Shown here piece by piece: positions 53,824 to 63,141 of a DNA stretch of 64,000 nt. Source of the stretch: Subtercola boreus (lineage in GTDB: Bacteria; Actinomycetota; Actinomycetes; Actinomycetales; Microbacteriaceae); assembly GCF_003399625.1 (NCBI RefSeq), contig NZ_NBXA01000006.1:1-64000 (forward strand). The letters are read 5' to 3'. Made by a program: the position numbers and the translations under genes. Below the pieces are notes generated by a model, which saw only the letters and a list, made by a program, of their open reading frames with translations, searched no databases and was not told where the DNA came from. How positions within the stretch are numbered: the first letter of the stretch is position 1; each line of letters starts with the position of its first letter.

Positions 53824-56550
53824 GTGCTTCGTAATCGAATTCCCTGGCTCGCCACTGCGGCCTGCGCCACCCTGCTTCTCGCCGCACCGGCCGTGTTCCA
53901 GGCCTCCGCTGCCCTGCCGCTGCCGCCGGACCGCACCTATCACGATGTGCTCGAGTACGCCGGGCCGACTCTGGCCGGAGCGGGCACGTCTGTGTCGATC
54001 TCGGGGGATGGCCGCTACACGGTCTTCGACTCCGTCGACAGACTGACGACCGATGCGGTCGGTGACCAGAAGCACGTGTACCGCCGCAGTACCTCCGACG
54101 GCTCGCTGCAGTTGGTCTCGACGCATTCGCGCACCGACGGGGACGACGGGGCGTCGTTCGGGGCCTCGATCTCGGCCGACGGCCGCTTCGTCGTCTTCAC
54201 CACCACTGATCGCAAGGTGCTCCCCACCGACCCGGGCGGCGCGAGGCAGATCGTGCTGAAGGACATGGACACGGGAAAGATCACCTGGGTGTCGTCGCAT
54301 CGCAGCACGGCCGCTGCCGACGCCCTCGCCGTGCGGGATGCCGGAAACTCGTCCCCCGTCATCTCGGCCGACGGGCAGCACGTCGCGTTCGTCTCGAGCA
54401 TGCCCGGGGTGAACACCGTGGGCGGACCGACGACCGGGGTCGGCAACGTGGAGATCTTCGATGCCGCGACCGGAGACGTCACCAACGTGACATCCGGGGT
54501 CACAGACGCCGGTGCTGTCGTGGCGGCCCACGGATCGAGCGGACAGCCGGCCCTGTCGGCCGATGGCCGCTTCGTCGTCTTCACCTCCGACGCCGACAAC
54601 CTCGGTGTCGCGGCGACGACGCCCGCACCGGCGGCGACGCCGGGCGCGCGCCTGAACCACGTCTACCGGCTCGACCGCACCACCGGTACGAAGAAGCTGG
54701 TCAGCGTCTCGGCCTCAGACACCGTTGCCGATCTCACGAAGACCGACGGCCACTCCCACTCCCCGTCCATCTCGGCTGACGGCACCGTCGTGGGCTTCAT
54801 CTCCGACGCCACAAACCTGGTGCCGAGCGGAGATGTGCCGAAGACCACTCACCTGCCGGATGCGTACGTGCGCGACTTCTCCACAGGGCAGACCCATCGC
54901 GTGTCGCTGATGCTGAACGACGTGGCCGCACCCGACCACAAGGACTCGACGGGCGTCATGCCCTCCACCATGCGGACGCGGTACTGGCGCGAGGCGGTCG
55001 GCGGGGCATCCGGGATCGCCGTCTCGGCTGACGGCCACAGCGCGCTGCTCACCTCGATCAGTCCCCTCGTCTGGATCTCGGGCGAGTGCTACAGCTGCCA
55101 GAAGTTCGTCGACGACAATGACGCGCTCGACCTCTACCGGGTGTCGCTGTCAGACGACGGCCACCCCGACGACATGCAGCCGGTCTCAGTGCGTCGAAAC
55201 ACCCAGGACGGCACGACGGATGCCCGCAACATGCAGACCGTCGTGCTGTCGAACACGGGGGAGGGTGACTCCATCGCCGACGGCACAACGCCGATGACGG
55301 CGGACGGACGCATCGTCGTCTACGGTTCGCTCGCCGACAACCTCCGCGGTTGGGACTCCACGCGATGGGTGATCGCTGGCGACATGGGTTTCCTGCCCCA
55401 GAAGGCGCCTGATCCCCACGAGACCGAGGCGCACAACGCCTCCCTCCTCACGGTGCCCCACTACCTCGACGGAGGCTACCCGGGAAGCTCGGAGCCGCGC
55501 GTGCGCATGTTCCTCAGCAACACGAACGCCTTCGACATCCGGCTCGCCGTGCCGCCGGCCACCCGCGCGGCTCTCAGCCAGCACCCCACCGACCGTGTCG
55601 ACTACGAGACGCGTCACTCGGCGCTCCCGATCCTGAGCGAGCAGCCGGCGCTCACCTCGGCCAGCAGCTTCCTGGCGCCCTCCGCTCTGGGCAGCGGGGC
55701 TTCCGGCGTGGTCTACGGACTGAGCGTCACAGCGAAGTCAGCCGGCAGCGCGGTCGTCGTTCTCGGATTCGACCACCTCGACCTCGTCAGCGAGGCCAGC
55801 GTGCCGACCGGGTGGAAGCGCGCGAAGGACGACGTGGCACACACCCTGACCTACACGAACACGCACCTCTCGGCGGGGGACGCCGCAGACTTCTCGCTGC
55901 ACCTGAAGCAGAACGATGCCGACAAGGCGCCCACGGCCTCGGTGCAGGTCATCGCCAACGGCACCCGGACGCTCGCCTCGGCAGACGTTCGTCCGGCCGC
56001 GCCGACCTGCCGTACCTCGGCCGTCAAACAGGTCGTCGTCGCCGGGCTCGCCACGCCGATCCGCGATGCGCAGTGCCTCGCCCCCGGTTCGACGCTCAGC
56101 GTCACGGCCGACCACGGCTCGGCTTCGGTCAGCGCGGCGGGGGTGCTGACCTACACTCCGGATGCTGCCTACCGCGGTGATGCGGGCATCCGGGCGGTCG
56201 CGACCGATGCGGCCGGCCGCACGAGCCTCCCCTCCGTGGTGACTGTCGCGGTCGGGGCTCCGGCTGTCGCCGCCGACGACCACTACGCGACCGCAGCTGG
56301 TGTCGTGCTGACGGTGGATGCGGCCCACGGCCTGCTCGCCAACGATGTCTTCCCGACGATGGCCTCGCCCTGGCACATCAACGAGGGCTACCCGCCCGCC
56401 CACGGCACGGTCGTCATCGACGACAACACCGGTTCGTTCCGGTTCACGCCCGAAGCGGGTTTCACCGGCCAGGTCAGCTTCCGCTACCAGGCCCAGGCCC
56501 GCGATGCGGGCGTCACAACCACAGGAACGGTGACCATCGATGTCAAGTAG
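53824..56550 (+). CDS. Secreted PD40/TolB-like beta-propeller protein with C-terminal Ig-like domain (A2)
   Basis: The protein has about 908 residues. Signal peptide to about AALPLP. Six or more PD40 blades carry the pattern (S/T)ADG..VV(F/Y).S: SADGRFVVFTTT, SADGQHVAFVSS, SADGRFVVFTSD, SADGTVVGFISD, SADGHSALLTSI, TADGRIVVYGSL. A beta-rich region follows, then repeats around DAAYRGDAGI and a Big_9-like domain (AADDHYATAAGVVLTVDAAH, ending GTVTIDVK). GTG 53824 has gagg six bases upstream, as in the deleted copy; ATG 53812 and 53818 are alternatives. No sortase or membrane anchor is seen. It overlaps B2 by 11 bases. Confidence 0.8.
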   Translation: MLRNRIPWLATAACATLLLAAPAVFQASAALPLPPDRTYHDVLEYAGPTLAGAGTSVSISGDGRYTVFDSVDRLTTDAVGDQKHVYRRSTSDGSLQLVSTHSRTDGDDGASFGASISADGRFVVFTTTDRKVLPTDPGGARQIVLKDMDTGKITWVSSHRSTAAADALAVRDAGNSSPVISADGQHVAFVSSMPGVNTVGGPTTGVGNVEIFDAATGDVTNVTSGVTDAGAVVAAHGSSGQPALSADGRFVVFTSDADNLGVAATTPAPAATPGARLNHVYRLDRTTGTKKLVSVSASDTVADLTKTDGHSHSPSISADGTVVGFISDATNLVPSGDVPKTTHLPDAYVRDFSTGQTHRVSLMLNDVAAPDHKDSTGVMPSTMRTRYWREAVGGASGIAVSADGHSALLTSISPLVWISGECYSCQKFVDDNDALDLYRVSLSDDGHPDDMQPVSVRRNTQDGTTDARNMQTVVLSNTGEGDSIADGTTPMTADGRIVVYGSLADNLRGWDSTRWVIAGDMGFLPQKAPDPHETEAHNASLLTVPHYLDGGYPGSSEPRVRMFLSNTNAFDIRLAVPPATRAALSQHPTDRVDYETRHSALPILSEQPALTSASSFLAPSALGSGASGVVYGLSVTAKSAGSAVVVLGFDHLDLVSEASVPTGWKRAKDDVAHTLTYTNTHLSAGDAADFSLHLKQNDADKAPTASVQVIANGTRTLASADVRPAAPTCRTSAVKQVVVAGLATPIRDAQCLAPGSTLSVTADHGSASVSAAGVLTYTPDAAYRGDAGIRAVATDAAGRTSLPSVVTVAVGAPAVAADDHYATAAGVVLTVDAAHGLLANDVFPTMASPWHINEGYPPAHGTVVIDDNTGSFRFTPEAGFTGQVSFRYQAQARDAGVTTTGTVTIDVK

Positions 56551-57583
56551 AACTCTTCGAGCCGCAGGCGTGGTCGCGGGGGCGCTCGTGCTGCTGCTCA
56601 GTGGCCAGTCGGTAGCCCATGCCGGCGTGGCCGACGGCGAGTGCAAGCTGGGCGAGACCCGGTTCCTGGAAGGGGAGCCCGGTTGGTCGCAGTCTGTGTC
56701 CCAGGTCTGCGGCGGCAACTTCACCTGGAATACGGAGGCGACCTATTACTGGACAGATGACACGAAGGTCATCTGGGAGCCGTGGGAGGACAACTTCGAC
56801 TATTCGTTCTTCAGCGATCTGGACCCGTTCAAGGTCGACAGCTACAGCTTCCGCAAGGCCAACGAGCTCTTCCCCGACACGTCGGATCGCGAGAAGGCGC
56901 TCGCCAAGAGCCAGTATGCGATGAGCGCCATGTCTGCGAAGGCGCGCGCGATCGAATCACGGGGAAACGTCAAGAATGACGACATCTGCCTCGTCGCCCC
57001 GGAACGCTACTCAGATGCAGAGATCGCCGCAAATACTGGATGGTTGCCTCCACAGCCCACCCCTGACGGATCGGTCGGCACCTACACCTACAGCCTCGCG
57101 AACAACCTCTCGGCGGAGCAACGGGCGGTGGTGTTGGCGGGGCTCGCGACCTTCGACGAGGCCCGAAGCGGAAGTCAGCAGCCGAAGATGGTCGAATGGC
57201 AGCCGGGCAGTGCCGTGCCGCCCGTGATCACCTTTCAGAGCTTTCCAGAGGGTGTCACGTTCGCGGACGAAAGGTATGCAGACGTCTTTCCTCTGAAGCT
57301 TGATGCGGGCCGCGACGGTCTTCAACGATTGGTGTCCGGCCAGATCAGACTCACGCCCGAAGCAGACAACCTGTCGGAGTGGGTGATCGTGCATGAGCTC
57401 CTCCATGCGTATGGTTTTCGGCACAACCCGGATGTCACCGACGACGAGCTGATGTCGCCGAGCCGCACGAACGGATGGGTGCACAACTCTTGGAGCATGA
57501 CCAGTGAGGACACTCCAAAGGGTCATGCCAAGGTCGACAGCTGCACCAAGGCGGGCATCGAGGCCGCCTCCGCGCCCAGGTAG
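56540..57583 (+). CDS. Secreted metzincin-like metalloprotease (B2)
   Basis: The protein has 347 residues. A signal peptide ends near VAHAGVA. The zinc site is HELLHAYGFRH (His285, Glu286, His289, His295) and the candidate Met-turn is LMSP (Met305). Cys pairs are present (GECKLG, QVCGGN, DICLVA, DSCTKAG). It is a paralogue of B1; the shared block FRKANELFPDTSD is unchanged. ATG 56540 lies inside the end of A2, so translation depends on it. No prodomain motif was recognised. Confidence 0.78.
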   Translation: MSSRTLRAAGVVAGALVLLLSGQSVAHAGVADGECKLGETRFLEGEPGWSQSVSQVCGGNFTWNTEATYYWTDDTKVIWEPWEDNFDYSFFSDLDPFKVDSYSFRKANELFPDTSDREKALAKSQYAMSAMSAKARAIESRGNVKNDDICLVAPERYSDAEIAANTGWLPPQPTPDGSVGTYTYSLANNLSAEQRAVVLAGLATFDEARSGSQQPKMVEWQPGSAVPPVITFQSFPEGVTFADERYADVFPLKLDAGRDGLQRLVSGQIRLTPEADNLSEWVIVHELLHAYGFRHNPDVTDDELMSPSRTNGWVHNSWSMTSEDTPKGHAKVDSCTKAGIEAASAPR

Positions 57584-57592
57584 CAGCCCCGG

Positions 57593-58228
57593 TCAGCGCC
57601 GCTGCATCAGGTCGAGCAGCTGGTCGGCGAGCCGCACCAGTTGCTCGATCTCGTTGTCGTCGCGGTCGACCCAGCGGCACTCGGGGTCGGGGGCGACGGG
57701 CACGAACGCCGAGTGCTGCTCCCAGACCACGAGGGTGCGCTCGGCGCCGAGTACGTACTGCTGCCACCAAACCTGCCGGAGGTAGTGCCGGGGGATCGAG
57801 CGCCACGCCTTGTTGGTGGTCTTGATCTCGGCGAGCTCGGTGTCACCCGTGGACGGGTTCACCGCGATGCCGTCGGGCGTGGCGAGGTGCAGGGGCCGCC
57901 CGTGCGCGTGGAACAGCGTCGTCGACGGCTCGATTCCGTAGTGTCGGCGCACCCACCCGGCGAGAACCGGCTCACGCACACGGCCGTGGTCGGTGTAGAC
58001 GTTGCCGCCGAAGTTGTTGCCGTTGATCTTGTCGTAGGCGGTGTTCTCGACCGACTTGCGGGTCGTGAGACGCGCGGCGTCCGTCGCCGTGACGCCGCGG
58101 CTGCGGGCCCGGATCCACGCCACTCTGTCGTTCGAGTCGGCGACGATGCGCGACAGATGTGCGGGTGGGGTGGCAGCGACCGGCTCGTCTTCCTCCCACG
58201 GGAAGGTCAGTGTCAAGGCGGTCGTCAC
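57593..58228 (-). CDS. YqaJ-like (PD-D/ExK) nuclease domain protein
   Basis: The protein has 211 residues. The nuclease core is suggested by GVTATDAARL, TPDGIAV with the metal-binding Asp, AEIKTTNKAW with ExK, and the following helix RHYLRQVWWQQYVLGAERTLV with the Q-x-x-Y type motif. YqaJ domains resemble phage recombination exonucleases, but stand-alone actinobacterial forms have no known role. GTG 58228 has ggagg eleven bases upstream. No phage gene is near. Confidence 0.7.
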   Translation of the reverse strand: MTTALTLTFPWEEDEPVAATPPAHLSRIVADSNDRVAWIRARSRGVTATDAARLTTRKSVENTAYDKINGNNFGGNVYTDHGRVREPVLAGWVRRHYGIEPSTTLFHAHGRPLHLATPDGIAVNPSTGDTELAEIKTTNKAWRSIPRHYLRQVWWQQYVLGAERTLVVWEQHSAFVPVAPDPECRWVDRDDNEIEQLVRLADQLLDLMQRR

Positions 58229-58286
58229 TGAACCATTGTCCTCCCGTTCTGCTGAGAGGATGGAACCAACACAGCAAGGGAGCTCC

Positions 58287-59129
58287 ATGCGTATTGCAGT
58301 CACCGGCGGTTCGGGAAAACTGGGCCGCACCGTCGTCGAACAGTTGTCGGCAGCAGGGCATGAGGTGTTCAACCTGGATGTCGCGGGCAGCCGCGACACG
58401 AGCATCCGTGTCGACTTCACTGACTACGGCCAGACGATCGATGCGCTGCTCGGCGTGAACGACCGGCATGCGGGTCTGGATGCTCTGGTGCACCTTGCCG
58501 CGATCCCGGCCCCGGGCATCCTGAGCGACGTCGCGACCTTCGACAACAACATGCTGTCGACCTTCCACGTGCTGCACGCGGCACGACGGGCCGGCATCAA
58601 GAACATCGTCACCGCGTCGAGCGAGACGGTGCTCGGCCTGCCGTTCGACACCCCGCCGCCCTACATTCCTGTCGATGAGGAGTACCCGGCGCGCCCGGAG
58701 AGCGTCTACTCGCTCACGAAGCACCTCGAGGAACAGCTCGCGATCGAACTGACCCGGTGGGACGAGGAGCTGAAGATCGTCGCACTGCGCTTCTCCAACG
58801 TGATGTACCCGGCCGACTACGCCGAGTTCGCGTCGTTCGATCAGGATGCCCGCCTTCGCAAATGGAACCTCTGGGGCTACATCGACTCCCGTGACGGGGC
58901 CCAGGCCGTCGAGAGGGCTCTCGAGTGGGAGGGCCGGGGATTCGAACGATTCATCATCGCCGCCGCCGACACGGTGATGACCCGCAGCAACGCCGAACTG
59001 GTGGCGGAGGTCTTCCCCGACACTCCCCTCCGCGGCGAGCTGGGCGAGAACACCACGCTGCTCTCCATCTCGAAGGCGAGGCGCGTACTCGGCTACGATC
59101 CGGAGCACAGCTGGCGGGATGCCCGCTGA
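58287..59129 (+). CDS. NAD-dependent epimerase/dehydratase
   Basis: The protein has 280 residues. The cofactor motif is MRIAVTGGSGKLGRTVVEQL and the catalytic YSLTK lies in ESVYSLTKHLEEQL, with Ser in TASSETVLG. It is an extended short-chain dehydrogenase acting on a nucleotide sugar or similar compound. ATG 58287 has aaggga. Its partner substrate is unknown. Confidence 0.88.
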   Translation: MRIAVTGGSGKLGRTVVEQLSAAGHEVFNLDVAGSRDTSIRVDFTDYGQTIDALLGVNDRHAGLDALVHLAAIPAPGILSDVATFDNNMLSTFHVLHAARRAGIKNIVTASSETVLGLPFDTPPPYIPVDEEYPARPESVYSLTKHLEEQLAIELTRWDEELKIVALRFSNVMYPADYAEFASFDQDARLRKWNLWGYIDSRDGAQAVERALEWEGRGFERFIIAAADTVMTRSNAELVAEVFPDTPLRGELGENTTLLSISKARRVLGYDPEHSWRDAR

Positions 59130-59206
59130 GCCAGCCGTGGCAGACTCACAGGGTTGGTGTAGACGGCTCATAGCTGGGTCATAGGAACCTGAGAATACTG
59201 GGGGGT

Positions 59207-59977
59207 GTGACCATAGAAAACTCAAGGCTCCCGTCCAGTTCGTCCGCGTCGACGGCCCTCCGGCCGAGGCTGTCCCGCGCGGACGGATCGCCGGTGCGTG
59301 CGCTGGTCGTCGACGACGAGCCGACGCTCACCGACCTGCTCTCGATGGCGCTCCGCTACGAGGGCTGGGACGTGAAGACCGCGAGCGATGGTCGCACCGC
59401 CGTGACCATGGCGCGCGAGTTCAAGCCCGACGTCATCGTGCTCGACGTGATGCTGCCCGACATCGACGGCCTGGCCGTGCTGAACCGGGTGCGGGCCGAC
59501 GGCGCCGAGGTGCCGGTGCTGTTCCTCACCGCGAAGGACTCGCTCGACGATCGTATCGCCGGCCTGACCGCAGGCGGCGACGACTACGTCACGAAGCCGT
59601 TCAGCCTCGAAGAGCTCGTCGCGAGGCTTCGCGGGCTGCTCCGCCGGTCGACCGTGCTGGTCACGGATGCCGTCGATCCCGAGGTCGTCGTGGGCGATCT
59701 CGTGCTCAACGAGGACAGCCACGAGGTGCGCCGGGGCGACGACGAGATCGAGCTCACCGCCACCGAGTTCGAGCTTCTGCGTTTCCTCATGCGGAACCCC
59801 CGCCGCGTACTGAGCAAGGCCCAGATCCTCGACCGGGTGTGGAGCTACGACTTCGGCGGCCGCTCGAGCGTCGTCGAGATCTACATCTCCTACCTCCGCA
59901 AGAAGATCGACGCCGGCAAGTCGCCGATGATCCACACGGTGCGCGGCGCCGGGTACATGCTGAAGACCGCTCCGTGA
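59207..59977 (+). CDS. OmpR-type response regulator
   Basis: The protein has 256 residues. After a Ser/Arg-rich N-tail, the receiver has VVDDEPTLTDLL, phosphoacceptor Asp in DVIVLDVMLPDIDG, and Lys in YVTKPFSL. The winged-helix OmpR DNA-binding domain spans about 155-256 (ELTATEFELLRFLMRNPRRVLSKAQILD, VDTYISYLRKK-like end). GTG 59207. Its stop overlaps the kinase start by four bases (GTGA). Confidence 0.92.
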   Translation: MTIENSRLPSSSSASTALRPRLSRADGSPVRALVVDDEPTLTDLLSMALRYEGWDVKTASDGRTAVTMAREFKPDVIVLDVMLPDIDGLAVLNRVRADGAEVPVLFLTAKDSLDDRIAGLTAGGDDYVTKPFSLEELVARLRGLLRRSTVLVTDAVDPEVVVGDLVLNEDSHEVRRGDDEIELTATEFELLRFLMRNPRRVLSKAQILDRVWSYDFGGRSSVVEIYISYLRKKIDAGKSPMIHTVRGAGYMLKTAP

Positions 59978-61485
59978 CCCTCCGTCGCCGACTGATCCTG
60001 AGCGTCGCCGCCCTCATCGCCATGCTGGGCCTCGCGATCGGGCTTGTCTCGACGCTGACGCTGAACGGCGTGCTGGTCAGTCGGTTGGATGCCCAACTGC
60101 CCGGTGGCGGAGGCTCGAGTGGCGCATCCGCACCCCCCAGCGGCGGCTACACGCTGCAGTTGCGCAACAACGACCCCTCGACTTTCCTCGAACGCCAGCC
60201 CGTGGGCACCGTCGGGCTCATCAGCTCCGCCGGAATCGTCGTGACGTCGGGAGCCGTGGTCTCTACGGGATCGGACACGACGGGCGGCTTCGACAACACC
60301 TCGATCGCCACGCTGTCGGCGGTTCAGATCGCGCAGCTGGTCGCCGTGCCGACGTCGGCGAACCCGGTGACCGTCGATCTCGGCGGCAGTCTCGGCCAGT
60401 ACCGGGTCGTCTCGCTGGTGACCACGAACGGGGCGTCCGTCGTGCTCGGCGTCTCGCTCGCCTCCGTGCAGGCCACGATCGCCCAGCAGGCCCTGATCAC
60501 CGTGATCATCACCGTCGTGGGGCTGCTGCTCGCCGTCGCGATCGGTGGGTTGATCATCCGGTTCGCCCTCCGTCCGCTGCAGCGGGTCGCCGAGACTGCA
60601 GCTCACGTTGCCGAACTGCCGCTCGATCGCGGCGAGGTCGCGCTCGCCGTGCGGGTGCCCGAGCGGGACACGAACCCGAAGACCGAGGTGGGGCGCGTCG
60701 GTTCTGCCCTGAACCGGATGCTCGAACACGTCGCCTCGGCGCTGACCTCCCGGCAGCAGAGCGAGGACAAGGTGCGGCAGTTCGTCGCCGACGCCAGTCA
60801 TGAGCTCCGCACGCCGCTGGCGTCGATCCGGGGCTACGCCGAGCTGACCCGGCGGGGAAGCCACGAGCTGCCCGATGATGTCACCCATTCGCTCGGCCGC
60901 ATCGAGTCGGAGGCGAAACGCATGACCAGCCTCGTCGAAGACCTGCTGCTGCTGGCCCGGCTCGACTCGCGGCCCGACATCGCGAGGGAGACCGTCGACC
61001 TCACGCTGACCCTCGTTGACGCGGTGAGCGACGCGCACGTGACCGGGCGGGACCACGACTGGGTCCTCGACCTCCCGGAGGAGCCCGTCGAGATCGTCGG
61101 CGACGCGCCCCGGATCTACCAGATCACCGCGAATCTTCTGGCGAATGCGAGGGTGCACACGCCTCCCGGCACTCATGTGACCGCCGGGTTGGAGTCGATC
61201 ACGGTCGGCGGCCGAGCGTTCGCGGTCATCAGCGTGACCGACGACGGCCCGGGAATCGACCCGGCGCTGATGCCGACCCTGTTCGAACGGTTCGTGCGGG
61301 GCGACGTCTCGCGCTCGCGGCATGCGGGCAGCACGGGGCTCGGCCTGGCCATCGTGCACGCGGTGGCGGAGGCGCACGGCGGATCCGTGACAGTCGAGAG
61401 CGCGCCGGGACGCACCGCGTTCCGCATCCTGCTGCCGGTGGCCGGTGTGCCGCAGCCGACTCCGCACGCGGCCACCCCGGCATAA
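59974..61485 (+). CDS. Sensor histidine kinase (HAMP-HisKA-HATPase)
   Basis: The protein has 503 residues. Membrane segments flank a sensor domain of about 150 residues: LILSVAALIAMLGLAIGLVS and ALITVIITVVGLLLAVAIGG. The HAMP region follows, then HisKA with VADASHELRTPLASIRGYAE and HATPase with LLANARVHTP, DDGPGID and GLGLAIVHAV. It resembles the kinases of CutS/TcrY type. GTG 59974. It is coupled to the OmpR-type regulator. Confidence 0.93.
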   Translation: MTLRRRLILSVAALIAMLGLAIGLVSTLTLNGVLVSRLDAQLPGGGGSSGASAPPSGGYTLQLRNNDPSTFLERQPVGTVGLISSAGIVVTSGAVVSTGSDTTGGFDNTSIATLSAVQIAQLVAVPTSANPVTVDLGGSLGQYRVVSLVTTNGASVVLGVSLASVQATIAQQALITVIITVVGLLLAVAIGGLIIRFALRPLQRVAETAAHVAELPLDRGEVALAVRVPERDTNPKTEVGRVGSALNRMLEHVASALTSRQQSEDKVRQFVADASHELRTPLASIRGYAELTRRGSHELPDDVTHSLGRIESEAKRMTSLVEDLLLLARLDSRPDIARETVDLTLTLVDAVSDAHVTGRDHDWVLDLPEEPVEIVGDAPRIYQITANLLANARVHTPPGTHVTAGLESITVGGRAFAVISVTDDGPGIDPALMPTLFERFVRGDVSRSRHAGSTGLGLAIVHAVAEAHGGSVTVESAPGRTAFRILLPVAGVPQPTPHAATPA

Positions 61486-61513
61486 ATCGCGGTCGGTGCG
61501 GGTTCTCTCCCAC

Positions 61514-62368
61514 ATGACCGATCTGATTCAGGATGTTCGTGCCCAGCTCGATTCCTACCGCGAGGCGCGTCGACGTTTCGTCACAGGCGCGCAGGGCAAC
61601 CTCGCACTGGTGAACACGGAGTGGATCGTGGGCGACCCGTCGGAGGGCCAGCGTGCGTTCGGCGTGCCGGGACTCTGGTTCCCGCTCCCGGCGGGCGAGT
61701 CGGGGCTCCGGCTCGAGGCCGCTGCGGGCGACGGTATCCGGGTCGACGGAGTGCTCGTCGACGGGAGCGTCGTCGTGGCGGGCCAGGATGCGGAACGGCC
61801 ATCCGAGGTGCGCTTCAGCGACACCGTGACGGGCTACGTCATCGCCAGCGAAGAGGACACCTACGCCCTCCGGGTCTGGGATGCGGAATCGGAGGGCAAT
61901 CGCGAGTTCGGCAGCATCGAGGCGTTCGACTTCGACCCGGACTGGGTCGTGCAGGCGGCCTTCACTCCCATCGAGGGCGGCCGCGCGATCGGTGTGGAGC
62001 ACCTGAAGGACAACGGTGTGACCCGCGAACGTGTCGTTCCGGCCGAGATCACCTTCACAAAAGACGGCATCGACTTCTCGCTCACAGCATTCGAGGACAA
62101 CGGCAACCTGTTGCTCGTCTACAGCGACGCCACGAGCGGCGACTCGACCTACGGTGTGGGTCGCTTCATGAAGCTGGTTCCGGATGCCCGCCAGGGCGGC
62201 AGCGGACCGGGAACGGTGACCCTCGACTTCAACCGCGCGTATCTGCCGCCGTGTGCGTTCTCGTACCACTTCAACTGCCCCATGCCGCCGTTGGAGAACC
62301 GCCTGAGGGTGCCGGTCGAGGCCGGTGAGAAGAACGTTCTGAACACGTCGGGCGGCCTTCTGCACTGA
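61514..62368 (+). CDS. DUF1684 family protein
   Basis: The protein has 284 residues. DUF1684 features include a VRAQLDSYREARRRFVT start, GLWFPLPAGESGLRL, and the C-terminal VTLDFNRAYLPPCAFSYHFN then CPMPPLENRL, a conserved Cys- and Pro-rich block. No signal peptide. The family has no known activity. ATG 61514 lacks a clear ribosome site, so translation may depend on the upstream kinase gene, 28 bases away. Confidence 0.85.
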   Translation: MTDLIQDVRAQLDSYREARRRFVTGAQGNLALVNTEWIVGDPSEGQRAFGVPGLWFPLPAGESGLRLEAAAGDGIRVDGVLVDGSVVVAGQDAERPSEVRFSDTVTGYVIASEEDTYALRVWDAESEGNREFGSIEAFDFDPDWVVQAAFTPIEGGRAIGVEHLKDNGVTRERVVPAEITFTKDGIDFSLTAFEDNGNLLLVYSDATSGDSTYGVGRFMKLVPDARQGGSGPGTVTLDFNRAYLPPCAFSYHFNCPMPPLENRLRVPVEAGEKNVLNTSGGLLH

Positions 62369-62420
62369 CTGTGGGTGCGCCGGGGTCTCGGCACCCAGCC
62401 GGAGGTGCGACGATAGGGGA

Positions 62421-63137
62421 GTGAGCTTTTCTCCGCACGAGATCCCCAAGCCGATCCTCAGCCAGCACTGGCGCAACGTCACCTTCCTGCACTGGCGCAT
62501 CCCCACGGCCGACGCCGCATCTCTGATGCCGCCGGGCGTCGTGCCGGACGAGTTCGACGGCAGCTCATGGGTGGGTCTCGTTCCCTTCACCCTCCGCAAC
62601 ACGCGGTTCGGTGCGTCACCGGCCGTTCCCTACGTCGGCACCTTCCACGAGACGAACGTGCGGCTGTACGCGAGAGATCGCCAGGGGCGCCAGGGTGTGG
62701 TCTTCCTCTCGCTCGAGGCCGAGCGCCTGGCAGCGGTGGTGGGCGCGCGCGTGGCCTTCGGCATCCCCTACGTGTGGTCGCACATGCGCGTGCGCGAGAC
62801 GGCGGGCACGCTCGTCTACACCTCGAGGCGGCACACCACGCCCCGGGGGGAGGTCGATTCTGCGGTGTCGGTGCGACCCGGCGCGAGGATCGAGCATCCG
62901 GATGCCCTCGCCGACTTCCTCACCGCCCGTTGGGCCCTCTTCTCGAAGCACCTCGGCCAGACCCTCCACATGCCGAACCGGCACCAGCCGTGGGCACTCC
63001 AGGAGGCCGAGCTGCTGGACTTCTCCGACACCCTCCTCACCCGTGCCGGTCTCCCCGGTGTGGCCAACCGGCCGCCGGATTCCGTGCTGTTCTCCCCCGG
63101 AGTGGACTCGGTGTTCGGCAAGCCGACCCGCCTGTGA
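62421..63137 (+). CDS. YqjF/DUF2071 family protein
   Basis: The protein has 238 residues. The family blocks are LSQHWRNVTFLHWRIPT, GSSWVGLVPFTLRNTRF, YVGTFHETNVRLYARD and the C-terminal HMPNRHQPWALQEAE. It is a soluble cytosolic beta-barrel-like domain of unknown function. GTG 62421 has agggga. The probable rplJL promoter overlaps its end. Confidence 0.88.
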   Translation: MSFSPHEIPKPILSQHWRNVTFLHWRIPTADAASLMPPGVVPDEFDGSSWVGLVPFTLRNTRFGASPAVPYVGTFHETNVRLYARDRQGRQGVVFLSLEAERLAAVVGARVAFGIPYVWSHMRVRETAGTLVYTSRRHTTPRGEVDSAVSVRPGARIEHPDALADFLTARWALFSKHLGQTLHMPNRHQPWALQEAELLDFSDTLLTRAGLPGVANRPPDSVLFSPGVDSVFGKPTRL

Positions 63138-63141
63138 TACT
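63114..63141 (+). promoter_or_regulatory. Probable rplJ-rplL promoter
   Basis: TTCGGC (63114-63119) and GATACT (63136-63141) have a 16-base spacer and lie at the end of the DUF2071 gene, just before the leader. Confidence 0.45.

Noticed and set aside
53808-53834. Eight-codon leader peptide (MNEDARAS) overlapping the propeller start
   Set aside because: It is short, has no ribosome site and is not kept in the other copy.
57593-58228. Prophage recombination gene
   Set aside because: A YqaJ-like domain alone is not enough. No integrase, capsid or lysis gene lies near, and the composition matches the host.
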